Shown here in pieces: positions 7,786-14,718 of a stretch of DNA of 18,024 bases. A program made the position numbers and the translations under genes. Below the pieces are notes generated by a model, which was given only the letters and a program-made list of their open reading frames with translations, made no database searches and had not been told where the DNA came from. Within the stretch, counting starts at the first letter, position 1. The number at the start of each line of letters is the position of its first letter. The stretch comes from Hyphomicrobiales bacterium (GTDB taxonomy: Bacteria > Pseudomonadota > Alphaproteobacteria > Rhizobiales > Kaistiaceae), in the NCBI GenBank assembly GCA_017305815.1, contig JAFKJZ010000160.1:1-18024 (forward strand), written 5' to 3'.

Positions 7786-8703
7786 ATGTCAGAGGAAGGC
7801 AAGCCGGCTTCGGGCGTGGGGCTCTACAAGTCGCAGCTCCAGCAGGAGGGCGCGCGCTGGTACCTGACCGCGCAGGACCTCGAACTGCCGAAGACGCAGG
7901 CGCCCGGCCTGGTGCCGGCGCTGGAGAACGCCATCGCGGTGATCGACTACATCAACCGCACGCCGCCCCACATCGCCTCGCTCGCCGAGATTTCCACTAA
8001 TCTCGGAATCTCCAAGAGCCATTGCCACAACATCCTGAAGACGCTGACGCATTTCGGATGGCTGTCGTTCGACACCCGCGCCAAGACCTATGAGCTGCAT
8101 GCCGGCATCATCGCCGCGGCGTCGTCGCTGATGGGTTCGCCACAGCTCGACCGCATCCGCGCCGAGCTGACGCAGCTGGTCCGCCGGATCGAGATCCCGG
8201 CGGTCCTGACCCAGCCGCAGCCGGACGACAGCTTCGTCGTCGTCGACAAATTCAACGGCCCGCAGCAGATGGAGGTCTCGTTCCCGATCGGCCACCACAT
8301 GCCGCGGGATTCGGTCGCCAACAGCCGCGCCTATCTCGCCTGGCAGCCGCAGGAGAAGATCGACCGCTGGATGGAGAGCTGGCAGCCGGTCCGCTACACC
8401 GCGGCGACGCTGACTTCGCCGGAGGCCGTGCGCGCCGAGATCGCCGCCACCCGCAAGCGCGGCTATGCCCGCAGCGTCGGCGAATTCACCGACGGACTGA
8501 TGGCGCTCGGCATGCCGATCTTCAACCGCTTCGGCGAAGTCGCCTATGTCTTCACCTGCTCGGGCCTGCTCTCGGCGATGGCGCCGCGCGAGGAACAGCT
8601 TGCCCGCGAGATGGTCCGCGCCGCGGTCGCCGCAAACCAGGCGGTGCTCGGCCGCATGCCGCCCGACTTCCCGATGATCCAGGTGCCGCTGGCGATCGGC
8701 TGA
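7786..8703 (+). CDS. IclR-family transcriptional regulator
   Basis: This 305-residue protein has an N-terminal winged helix (about residues 45-105) with LENAIAVIDYINRTP, the recognition helix region ISTNLGISKSHCHNILKTL and a wing. The ligand-binding domain (about 120-295) holds the typical GYARSVGEFTDGLMALGMPIF and the closing AREEQLARE-type helix. About 40 residues precede the helix-turn-helix, longer than in many relatives. The ATG is supported by AAGGA six bases upstream. The gene sits between the divergent hydantoinase pair and the transporter/carbamoylase operon, so it is the obvious candidate regulator of both, probably responding to a hydantoin, carbamoyl amino acid or amino acid; this is inference from position. 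Candidate operators are at 8990-9009 and more weakly at 7546-7565. Confidence 0.9.
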   Translation: MSEEGKPASGVGLYKSQLQQEGARWYLTAQDLELPKTQAPGLVPALENAIAVIDYINRTPPHIASLAEISTNLGISKSHCHNILKTLTHFGWLSFDTRAKTYELHAGIIAAASSLMGSPQLDRIRAELTQLVRRIEIPAVLTQPQPDDSFVVVDKFNGPQQMEVSFPIGHHMPRDSVANSRAYLAWQPQEKIDRWMESWQPVRYTAATLTSPEAVRAEIAATRKRGYARSVGEFTDGLMALGMPIFNRFGEVAYVFTCSGLLSAMAPREEQLAREMVRAAVAANQAVLGRMPPDFPMIQVPLAIG

Positions 8704-8709
8704 TCCGGC

Positions 8710-8737
8710 CGCCGGCGACGGCTTCGCCCGTCCGGCG
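8710..8737 (+). terminator. Stem-loop just after the IclR-type gene
   Basis: CGCCGG-cg-ACGG (8710-8721) pairs with CCGT-CCGGCG (8728-8737) around a CTTCGC loop, with a two-base bulge. It starts seven bases after the regulator's stop codon. No T-run follows, so it is only a likely terminator. The remainder of the interval up to about 8870 is very GC-rich and holds nothing I recognise. Confidence 0.4.
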
Positions 8738-8938
8738 CGGTCTGCACGGCCGCGCCCGCCCCTCCCTGTCTCCCCGCCCCGCCGCGCGAACCCCGCCGCC
8801 ACCCGCGCCGCCGGGCTCGTGGGTAGCAATCCCGGCGCTTTTCGATTTCCGGTTGCCCAGAGTCGCAGCATTGCGCCGGCCCGGTCGCGGGCATTTGCAC
8901 GAATGTTGAGCGAGCACAAAAATTGCGCGCCGACCGCG

Positions 8939-8968
8939 TTGACAGCTCCCATCCGTCTGATCTGTAGT
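8939..8968 (+). promoter_or_regulatory. Sigma70-like promoter of the transporter/carbamoylase operon
   Basis: A perfect TTGACA -35 box (8939-8944) is followed after 18 bases by TGTAGT (8963-8968), four of six matches to TATAAT. Transcription would start near 8975 and run into the binding-protein gene at 9085, giving a leader of about 110 bases. The palindrome at 8990-9009 lies immediately downstream, where a bound repressor would block elongation or open-complex escape. Confidence 0.55.
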
Positions 8969-8989
8969 GTCCGTGCCGTATGAGGCATG

Positions 8990-9009
8990 ACGTTCTCTAT
9001 AAAGAACGT
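8990..9009. promoter_or_regulatory. 20-bp palindromic operator candidate
   Basis: ACGTTCT (8990-8996) and AGAACGT (9003-9009) are perfect inverted repeats separated by six bases. Four of those bases (TATA in the middle) are also self-complementary, leaving one mismatched pair in 20 bp. Its AT content contrasts with the surroundings. It lies about 15-35 bases after the predicted transcription start. Dimeric IclR-type regulators bind short palindromes of this general form, and an IclR gene is adjacent; the pairing of this site with that protein is inference. Confidence 0.6.
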
Positions 9010-9045
9010 ATGCGACCGACGAATTACTCCGGAACACAACCCCGC

Positions 9046-9062
9046 CGGCACCGTGGGTGCCG
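9046..9062 (+). other. Small leader stem-loop upstream of the binding-protein gene
   Basis: CGGCACC (9046-9052) pairs perfectly with GGTGCCG (9056-9062) around a GTG loop. It ends 22 bases before the ATG at 9085 and just ahead of the GGGAG ribosome-binding site. It may stabilise the 5' end of the transcript; no riboswitch class is recognised. Confidence 0.3.
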
Positions 9063-9084
9063 CAGCCTTCCTGGGAGACTGTCG

Positions 9085-10287
9085 ATGATCCAACTATCCC
9101 GCCGCACCATGCTGATGAGCACCGGTGCCCTGGTTCTCGCAGCCGTCATGGCTGCCCCCTCCGGCGCGCTCGCGGCGGAGAAGGTCCTGAAGATCGGCCA
9201 GCTCGGCGTCATGAGCGGCCCGGAAGCCTCCTGGGGCCTCGTCAACAAGTTCTCGGCGCTCGCCACGGCCGAGATGTGGAACGAGAAGGGCGGCATCGAG
9301 ATCGGTGGCGACAAGTACAAGATCGAAATCGTCTCGGTCGACGACCGCAACGATCCGAAGCTGACCGTCTCCGGCGCCGAGCGCCTGACCGGTGAAGGCA
9401 TCAAGTACATCATCGGACCGAACATGGACACGACGGCGACGTCGGTTCGGCCGATCGCCGAGAAGAACAAGGCGATGTACTTCCCCTATGCGTTCGCCCG
9501 CTCGCTCTACACGGCGCCGGCCGAGAACGCCGTGCTTGGCATGGTCGCGAGCTACCAGGTCGCGCCGGTCATGTACAAGATCCTCAAGGAAGAGCGCGGC
9601 GTGAAGAAGGTCGCCTTCATCGCCCGCAACGACTCCGACGGACTGCTGCAGCGCGACGAAGGCGTCAAGGTCGCCGAGGCCCTCGGTCTCGACATCGTCT
9701 CCAAGGACGACACCTACGAGGCCAGCATCACCGACTTCTTCCCGATCGTCGGCAATGTCGTCGCCAAGAACCCCGACCTGATCGTCATGTCGTCGGTCGC
9801 CCCGGCCCATGCGCCGCAGATCATGCGCGCCGCCCGCGAGATGGGCTACACCGGCTTGTTCGGCGCCGAATCCGCGCAGGACATGAAGATCATCAACGAG
9901 GTCGCCGGCGAGATGGGCAGCGGCCTGATCTCGATCGGCGGCGCGTCGACGCCGGAAATCCGCTCCCCCTACATGGAGGAGTTCATCGATCGCTACACCA
10001 AGATCGCTGGCGAATGGAACGACGAGGCCGGCACCAAGGCCTACGCGCTCGAGATGATCCTCGGCACGCTGCAGAAGGCCGGCCCGGCCGCCATCGACGA
10101 CATCGAGGTGTTCAAGGCGGCGATCCCCGGATTCGAGATGAAGAACCCGTTCCTGAAGGAAGACGCGATGGTCAAGTATGTCGGCACCGCCGACTTCGGC
10201 CAGAAGCGCCAGATCGGCGTGCCAATGGTGATCACCGAGACCAAGGGCGGCGAACTCACGACGCTGTCGGTCGGCAGCGTCGAATAA
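9085..10287 (+). CDS. Branched-chain amino acid/amide-type ABC transporter substrate-binding protein
   Basis: This 400-residue periplasmic binding protein belongs to the LivK/AmiC/UrtA type I family (Peripla_BP_6). The N-terminus LSRRTMLMSTGALVLAAV is a signal peptide with a twin-arginine-like pair at residues 6-7, a hydrophobic core and a likely cleavage near SGALA-AEK. The mature protein begins KIGQLGVMSGPEASWG, the usual first strand. The start at 9085 is chosen because GGAG lies seven bases upstream and the signal peptide begins there; the frame stays open back to 8980 but that would cover the operator and leader. Its gene is first in an operon ending in hydantoin/carbamoyl-amino acid enzymes, so the ligand is probably a hydantoin, an N-carbamoyl amino acid or a related amide, not leucine itself. 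That is inference from context. Confidence 0.93.
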   Translation: MIQLSRRTMLMSTGALVLAAVMAAPSGALAAEKVLKIGQLGVMSGPEASWGLVNKFSALATAEMWNEKGGIEIGGDKYKIEIVSVDDRNDPKLTVSGAERLTGEGIKYIIGPNMDTTATSVRPIAEKNKAMYFPYAFARSLYTAPAENAVLGMVASYQVAPVMYKILKEERGVKKVAFIARNDSDGLLQRDEGVKVAEALGLDIVSKDDTYEASITDFFPIVGNVVAKNPDLIVMSSVAPAHAPQIMRAAREMGYTGLFGAESAQDMKIINEVAGEMGSGLISIGGASTPEIRSPYMEEFIDRYTKIAGEWNDEAGTKAYALEMILGTLQKAGPAAIDDIEVFKAAIPGFEMKNPFLKEDAMVKYVGTADFGQKRQIGVPMVITETKGGELTTLSVGSVE

Positions 10288-10297
10288 GCCTGCCGCG

Positions 10298-10325
10298 CCC
10301 GGCCGGCCGGCTGCTGCCGGCCGGG
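10298..10325 (+). other. Strong intercistronic stem-loop between binding-protein and permease genes
   Basis: CCCGGCCGGC (10298-10307) is perfectly complementary to GCCGGCCGGG (10316-10325), a 10-bp all-GC stem with an eight-base loop and no T-tract behind it. It begins 10 bases after the binding-protein stop. Such hairpins commonly protect the upstream message or cause partial termination, making the binding protein more abundant than the membrane subunits. Confidence 0.6.
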
Positions 10326-10361
10326 TCCATGCCCCGCCTTCCTCAATCCAGGTCGGACGCC

Positions 10362-11222
10362 ATGACCCAGATCCTCGTCAACGGCATGCTTCTGTCGGCG
10401 AACTACGCGCTGATCGCTCTCGGCATCACGCTGATCTTCAGCATCATGAACGTGCTCAACTTCGCGCACGGCCAGATGTTCATGATCGGCGGCTTCGTCG
10501 TCTACTACGCGGTCGTGGTGTGGGGCCTGCCCTTCCCGCTCGGGCTGCTTGGCGCCCTGGTGATCGTCGGCGTGATCGGCATGGTGCTCGAATCCGTCTT
10601 TTTCCGCCGCGTGATGAAGAACTCCTCACGCGAGGAGAACACCATGCTGCTGGCGGTCGGAACCGCCCTGCTGCTCGAGAATGTCGCGCTGTCGCTGTTC
10701 GGCGAGAAGCAGCGCGGCATCCCGCCGATCATCTCCGGCGTCTACAGGTTCGGCGACGCCTTCCTGCCGGCGAACCGCCTGCTCGTGCTCGGCATCTCGC
10801 TGGCGCTAATCGTGCTGGTGCTCCTCTTCGTCAACTATTCGCGCACCGGCCGCGCCATGCGCGCGCTCGCGCAGGACCGCACGGCGACCCTGCTGATGGG
10901 CGTCGACGTGCCGCGCATCTCGACGCTCGGCTTCGGCCTTGGCGCGGCGCTCGCCGGCATCGCAGGCGCGCTGCTCATCTCGATCTCCGGCGTCAATGCC
11001 GGCATCGGCACGGCGATTTCGACCAAGGCCTTCATCATGATCATGATCGGCGGCGCCGGCGTCATGTCGGGCGCGCTGCTCGGCGCCGTGACGCTCGGCT
11101 TCGCCGAGGCGCTTGGCTACGCCTTCTTCCCCGGTTCGGTCACCTACCTGATCATCTTCATCGGCCTGATCCTGTTCCTGCTGTTCCGGCCGCAGGGAAT
11201 CATGGGCAAGCCGTGGGGCTGA
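10362..11222 (+). CDS. livH: LivH-type ABC transporter permease
   Basis: This 286-residue inner-membrane permease belongs to the branched-chain amino acid/amide (HAAT) family. It has about eight membrane segments and the hallmark LNFAHGQMFMIGGF near residues 31-44, a conserved RTGRAMRALAQDRTATLLMG cytoplasmic loop facing the ATPases, and the closing FLLFRPQGIMGK. The start at 10362 follows an AGG and gives the standard LivH N-terminus; the frame extends upstream but that stretch lies inside the preceding gene and stem-loop. It pairs with the LivM-type permease 34 bases downstream to form the channel. Confidence 0.95.
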   Translation: MTQILVNGMLLSANYALIALGITLIFSIMNVLNFAHGQMFMIGGFVVYYAVVVWGLPFPLGLLGALVIVGVIGMVLESVFFRRVMKNSSREENTMLLAVGTALLLENVALSLFGEKQRGIPPIISGVYRFGDAFLPANRLLVLGISLALIVLVLLFVNYSRTGRAMRALAQDRTATLLMGVDVPRISTLGFGLGAALAGIAGALLISISGVNAGIGTAISTKAFIMIMIGGAGVMSGALLGAVTLGFAEALGYAFFPGSVTYLIIFIGLILFLLFRPQGIMGKPWG

Positions 11223-11256
11223 TCTTCCTCAATCTCTGGAAAGTGGAGACGTGACG

Positions 11257-12237
11257 ATGGCTGCCGTCCTCGACGCCACCGCCGACACCGCCCCGAACCG
11301 CGGCGCGGCCGAGATGAGGCGGTTCCTCATGACCGCCATACCGCTGGCGATCGCCCTCTACGGCGTGCTGCCGCTGCTGGTCGGTGGCCAGCCCTACTGG
11401 CTCAACGTGCTGACCAATGCCTGCTTGCTCTCCTTCGGCAGCCTCGGCGTCTGGCTCACCTTCTCGATCGGCCGGGTCAACATCGCCCAGGGCGCCTTCG
11501 CCCTGATCGGCGGCTACACCACCGGCATTCTGACGACGATGCTGGGCTTCAACTTCTGGATCGCGCTGCCGCTGTCCGGCCTCGTCGCCGCAACCATCGG
11601 CATCCAGATCGGCTGGCCGCTGCTGCGGCTGCGCGGCATCTACTTCGCCATGGTGACGCTGAGCCTCACGGAGGCGGCGCGGCTCGCCTTCGTGAATGCC
11701 GGCAGCGTGGGGCACGGCGTGCTCAACATCCCCAATCCGCCCGGCCTGAACTCGCCGCTCGCCTTCTATCTCTTCGCCGCCACCATGCTGCTCCTCGGCT
11801 TCTTCGCGATCTGGCGCCTGAACATCAGCCGGATCGGCTGGGTGTTCCGCTCGATGCGCCAGAACGAGGAACTCGCCGCGTCGATCGGCATCGACGTCGC
11901 CCGCTTCCGCGTCCTCGCCTTCGCGATCTGCTGCTTCATGGGCGGCATCGCCGGCGGCTGTTTCGCCAGCCTGCAGCAGAACATCTACCCGCAGACCTAC
12001 ACGGTAGCGGATTCGATCAACTTCATGCTCTACTGCTTCCTCGGCGGGCTCGACTTCGTCCTCGGGCCGATCGTCGGCACCTTCACCCTGGTCGTCGCCT
12101 TCGAGCTGCTGCGCTCGATCCAGGAATACCAGGCGCTCGTCTACGGCATCCTGATGATCGCCGTCATGCTGTTCCTGCCGAACGGCCTGCTCAGCCTGCG
12201 CGCCCTGCTCTCCCGCCGCGCGGGAGGCGCCAGATGA
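11257..12237 (+). CDS. livM: LivM-type ABC transporter permease
   Basis: This 326-residue second permease of the HAAT-type importer is strongly hydrophobic. It contains the family loops LTFSIGRVNIAQGAFALIGG, LRGIYFAMVTLSLTEA and FRSMRQNEELAASIGIDVAR, and ends LPNGLLSLR, all in the expected order. The ATG at 11257 is preferred over the in-frame GTG at 11251 because GGAG at 11245-11248 is eight bases from the ATG but only two from the GTG. Its stop codon overlaps the LivG start (ATGA at 12234-12237), which indicates translational coupling. Confidence 0.94.
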   Translation: MAAVLDATADTAPNRGAAEMRRFLMTAIPLAIALYGVLPLLVGGQPYWLNVLTNACLLSFGSLGVWLTFSIGRVNIAQGAFALIGGYTTGILTTMLGFNFWIALPLSGLVAATIGIQIGWPLLRLRGIYFAMVTLSLTEAARLAFVNAGSVGHGVLNIPNPPGLNSPLAFYLFAATMLLLGFFAIWRLNISRIGWVFRSMRQNEELAASIGIDVARFRVLAFAICCFMGGIAGGCFASLQQNIYPQTYTVADSINFMLYCFLGGLDFVLGPIVGTFTLVVAFELLRSIQEYQALVYGILMIAVMLFLPNGLLSLRALLSRRAGGAR

Positions 12238-13010
12238 GCATTCTCAAGGTCGAGGGCCTCACCAAGCAGTTCGGCGGCCTGACGGCGGTCAACAATGTCA
12301 GCTTCGACGTCGAGGAAGGCCAGGTCCTTTCGGTGATCGGCCCGAACGGCGCCGGCAAGAGCACACTTTTTAAGCTGATCTCCTCCTTCCTGACGCCGAC
12401 CTCGGGCCAGGTCCGCTACAAGGGCGAGGTGGTGAGCGGGCTAAAGCCGCATCTCGTCGCCCGCAAGGGCATCGTCCGCACCTTCCAGGAAACGACGGTC
12501 TTCAAGGAGATGACGGCGTTCGACAATGTCGTCATCGGCCATCAGCTCGGCCAGAATGCCGGCCCGCTCGGCGTTTTCCTGTCGACCCGCGCCGCGCGCG
12601 CCGACGAGGCCCGCTTCCGCGAGAGCGCCGACGAGATCCTCGACTATCTCGGCCTTTCCCACGTCCGCAACGAACTCGCCCGCAACCTGCCGCACGGCTA
12701 TCTGCGCTCGCTCGGCATCGCCATCGCCATGGCGGCGCAACCAAAGCTGCTCCTCCTCTACGAGCCTTTCGCCGGCATGAACGTCGACGAGACCGACCGC
12801 GCCGTGACCATGGTCGAGGGCATACGCCGCCGCGGCATCACCGTGCTGCTCGTCGAGCACGACATGCGCGCCGTCATGCGCATCCCCGATCGCATCGTCG
12901 TCATCAGCTTCGGCTCGAAGATTGCAGAGGGAACACCGGAAGAGATCCGCGCCAACGAGGCGGTGATCGAGGCCTATCTGGGCCAGGACGACGAAACGAT
13001 CGGCCACTGA
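12234..13010 (+). CDS. livG: LivG-type ABC transporter ATP-binding protein with altered Walker B
   Basis: This 258-residue nucleotide-binding subunit of the HAAT importer has an intact Walker A (GPNGAGKST, residues 36-44), a Q-loop (RTFQ, 82-85) and an H-loop (VEHD, His209). Two key sites depart from the family. The Walker B reads LLLLYEP, with Tyr176 (TAC, 12759-12761) where the Mg-coordinating Asp is nearly invariant; the catalytic Glu177 remains. The signature segment reads LPHGYLRSL, with Leu157 where a Gln is normal in LPHGYQR-type proteins. Unless LivF alone drives the cycle through a single competent site, ATP hydrolysis would be impaired. It overlaps livM by four bases and precedes livF by 17. 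The family assignment is certain; whether the protein is active is not. Confidence 0.94.
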   Translation: MSILKVEGLTKQFGGLTAVNNVSFDVEEGQVLSVIGPNGAGKSTLFKLISSFLTPTSGQVRYKGEVVSGLKPHLVARKGIVRTFQETTVFKEMTAFDNVVIGHQLGQNAGPLGVFLSTRAARADEARFRESADEILDYLGLSHVRNELARNLPHGYLRSLGIAIAMAAQPKLLLLYEPFAGMNVDETDRAVTMVEGIRRRGITVLLVEHDMRAVMRIPDRIVVISFGSKIAEGTPEEIRANEAVIEAYLGQDDETIGH

Positions 13011-13027
13011 GCGGGACAGGAGACATC

Positions 13028-13741
13028 ATGCGCTACTTCGAAGCCCGCAACCTGACCGTCAACTACGACAAGGTCTCGGCCGTCCGCGACGTCTCCATCG
13101 CCTTCGACGAGGGACAGGTGGTCTCGCTGATCGGCGCCAACGGCGCCGGCAAGTCGACGATCCTGAAGGCCGTGACCGGCCTGACGCGCCCGGCCGCCGG
13201 CGAGATCTGGTTCGAGGGCGAGCGGGTCGACCGCCTGCAGCCGGCCGAACTCGTGCAGCGCGGCATCGCCATGGTGCCCGAGGGTCGCCGCGTCTTCCCG
13301 CATATGAGCATCCGCGACAACCTGATGATGGGCGCCTATACGCGGCGCGACCGGGTCCAGGTGAGCAGCGATCTCGAACGCATCCTGACCCGCTTCCCGC
13401 GCCTGCGCGAACGCATCCGCCAGAACGCCGGCACGCTGTCGGGCGGCGAGCAGGAAATGCTGGTCATCGGCCGCGCGCTGATGACCAAGCCGAGGCTGCT
13501 GCTGCTCGACGAGCCCTCGCTCGGCCTCGCGCCGCTGGTCGTGCGCGACATCGCGCGGCTGATCCTCGAGGTCAACCGCGACGAGAAGGTCAGCGTCATC
13601 CTCGTCGAGCAGAACTCGCGCATGGCGCTCCGGATCAGCCAGTACGCCTACGTCATGGAGACGGGCGCCGTCGGCCTCGAGGGTCCCTCGGCCGAGCTGA
13701 TCGACAACGACCACGTCAAGACACTCTATCTCGGCGGCTGA
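13028..13741 (+). CDS. livF: LivF-type ABC transporter ATP-binding protein
   Basis: This 237-residue second ATPase of the importer has all motifs intact: Walker A GANGAGKST (36-44), the signature LSGGEQ (137-142), Walker B LLLLDEPSLGLAP (Asp161, Glu162) and the H-loop region VEQNSRMAL with the glutamine that LivF proteins usually have. AGGAG lies a few bases before the ATG. Its integrity contrasts with the adjacent LivG. It closes the transporter block; the enzyme genes follow after a 37-base gap in the same orientation. Confidence 0.95.
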   Translation: MRYFEARNLTVNYDKVSAVRDVSIAFDEGQVVSLIGANGAGKSTILKAVTGLTRPAAGEIWFEGERVDRLQPAELVQRGIAMVPEGRRVFPHMSIRDNLMMGAYTRRDRVQVSSDLERILTRFPRLRERIRQNAGTLSGGEQEMLVIGRALMTKPRLLLLDEPSLGLAPLVVRDIARLILEVNRDEKVSVILVEQNSRMALRISQYAYVMETGAVGLEGPSAELIDNDHVKTLYLGG

Positions 13742-13778
13742 CGAGCCGTCGGGCCCCCTCACGAACCAGGACCGCAAA

Positions 13779-14693
13779 ATGGCCAGAAAACTGAACCTCG
13801 CCGTCGCCCAGCTGGGACCGATCGCGCGCGCCGAAACCCGGGGCCAAGTGGTGGCCCGCCTGATGGAGATGATGAAGGAAGCCAAGTCGCGCGGCGCCAC
13901 CTTCGTCGTGTTCCCCGAGACGGCGCTCACCACCTTCTTCCCGCGCTGGTACATGGAGGATCAGGCCGAGGTCGACGCGTGGTTCGAGACCGAGATGCCG
14001 AATGCCGCGACGCGGCCGCTGTTCGAGCTTGCCGCCTCGCTCGGCGTCGGCTTCAACCTCGGCTATGCGGAGCTGATCATCGAGGACGGCAAGGTCCGCC
14101 ATTTCAACACCTCGATCGCCGTCAACACCAAGGGCGAGATCGTCGGCAAGTATCGCAAGGTGCACCTGCCGGGCCACAAGGAATACGAGGCTTACCGACC
14201 CTGGCAGCACCTCGAGAAGCGCTATTTCGAGCCCGGCAATCTCGGCTTCCCGGTCTATGAGGTCGATGGCGCCAAGATCGGCATGTTCATCTGCAACGAC
14301 CGCCGCTGGCCGGAGACCTGGCGCGTGATGGGCCTGAAGGGCGTCGAGCTGGTCTGCGGCGGCTACAATACGCCGACTCACAATCCGCCGGTGCCGCAGC
14401 ACGATCACCTGAACTCCTTCCACCACCTGCTGTCGATGCAGGCCGGCTCCTACCAGAACGGCACCTGGGGCGCCGCCGCCGGCAAGGCCGGCATGGAAGA
14501 GGGCAGCATGCTGCTCGGCCATTCCTGCATCGTCGCGCCGACCGGCGAGATCGTCGCGCTCACCTCGACGCTCGGCGACGAGGTGATCACCGCCGTCTGC
14601 GATCTCGACGCCTGCAGCGACATCCGCAAGGAGATCTTCAACTTCAAGGCCCATCGCCAGCCGCAGAACTACGGCATCATCACCGAGCTCTGA
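13779..14693 (+). CDS. hyuC: N-carbamoyl-D-amino acid hydrolase (D-carbamoylase, nitrilase superfamily)
   Basis: This 304-residue cytoplasmic enzyme hydrolyses N-carbamoyl-D-amino acids to D-amino acids, CO2 and ammonia. Length and numbering match the Agrobacterium D-carbamoylases as I remember them. The catalytic triad falls at Glu47 (FVVFPETAL), Lys127 (VGKYRKVHL) and Cys172 (MFICNDRRWPE), with supporting histidines at 129 and 144. Diagnostic stretches such as GPIARAETR, ALTTFFPRW, GHKEYEAYRP and GGYNTPTHNPPVPQHDH place it with the D-carbamoylases and not with general nitrilases or beta-ureidopropionases. CAGGA precedes the ATG. It sits between the transporter and the D-amino acid dehydrogenase, giving a direct pathway order: import, decarbamoylation, oxidation. 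Confidence 0.95.
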   Translation: MARKLNLAVAQLGPIARAETRGQVVARLMEMMKEAKSRGATFVVFPETALTTFFPRWYMEDQAEVDAWFETEMPNAATRPLFELAASLGVGFNLGYAELIIEDGKVRHFNTSIAVNTKGEIVGKYRKVHLPGHKEYEAYRPWQHLEKRYFEPGNLGFPVYEVDGAKIGMFICNDRRWPETWRVMGLKGVELVCGGYNTPTHNPPVPQHDHLNSFHHLLSMQAGSYQNGTWGAAAGKAGMEEGSMLLGHSCIVAPTGEIVALTSTLGDEVITAVCDLDACSDIRKEIFNFKAHRQPQNYGIITEL

Positions 14694-14718
14694 GGCGCGG
14701 CCGCGCGGGAGATCCATC

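Noticed and set aside
8895..8909. Sigma54-like TTGCACG-N4-TTGA
   Set aside because: The spacing fits, but both the essential GG (-24) and GC (-12) are altered, and a good sigma70-like promoter lies 30 bases downstream.
8980..9084. N-terminal extension of the binding protein from the ATG at 8980
   Set aside because: It would put 35 charged residues before the signal peptide and cover the palindrome. The ATG at 9085 has a proper ribosome-binding site.
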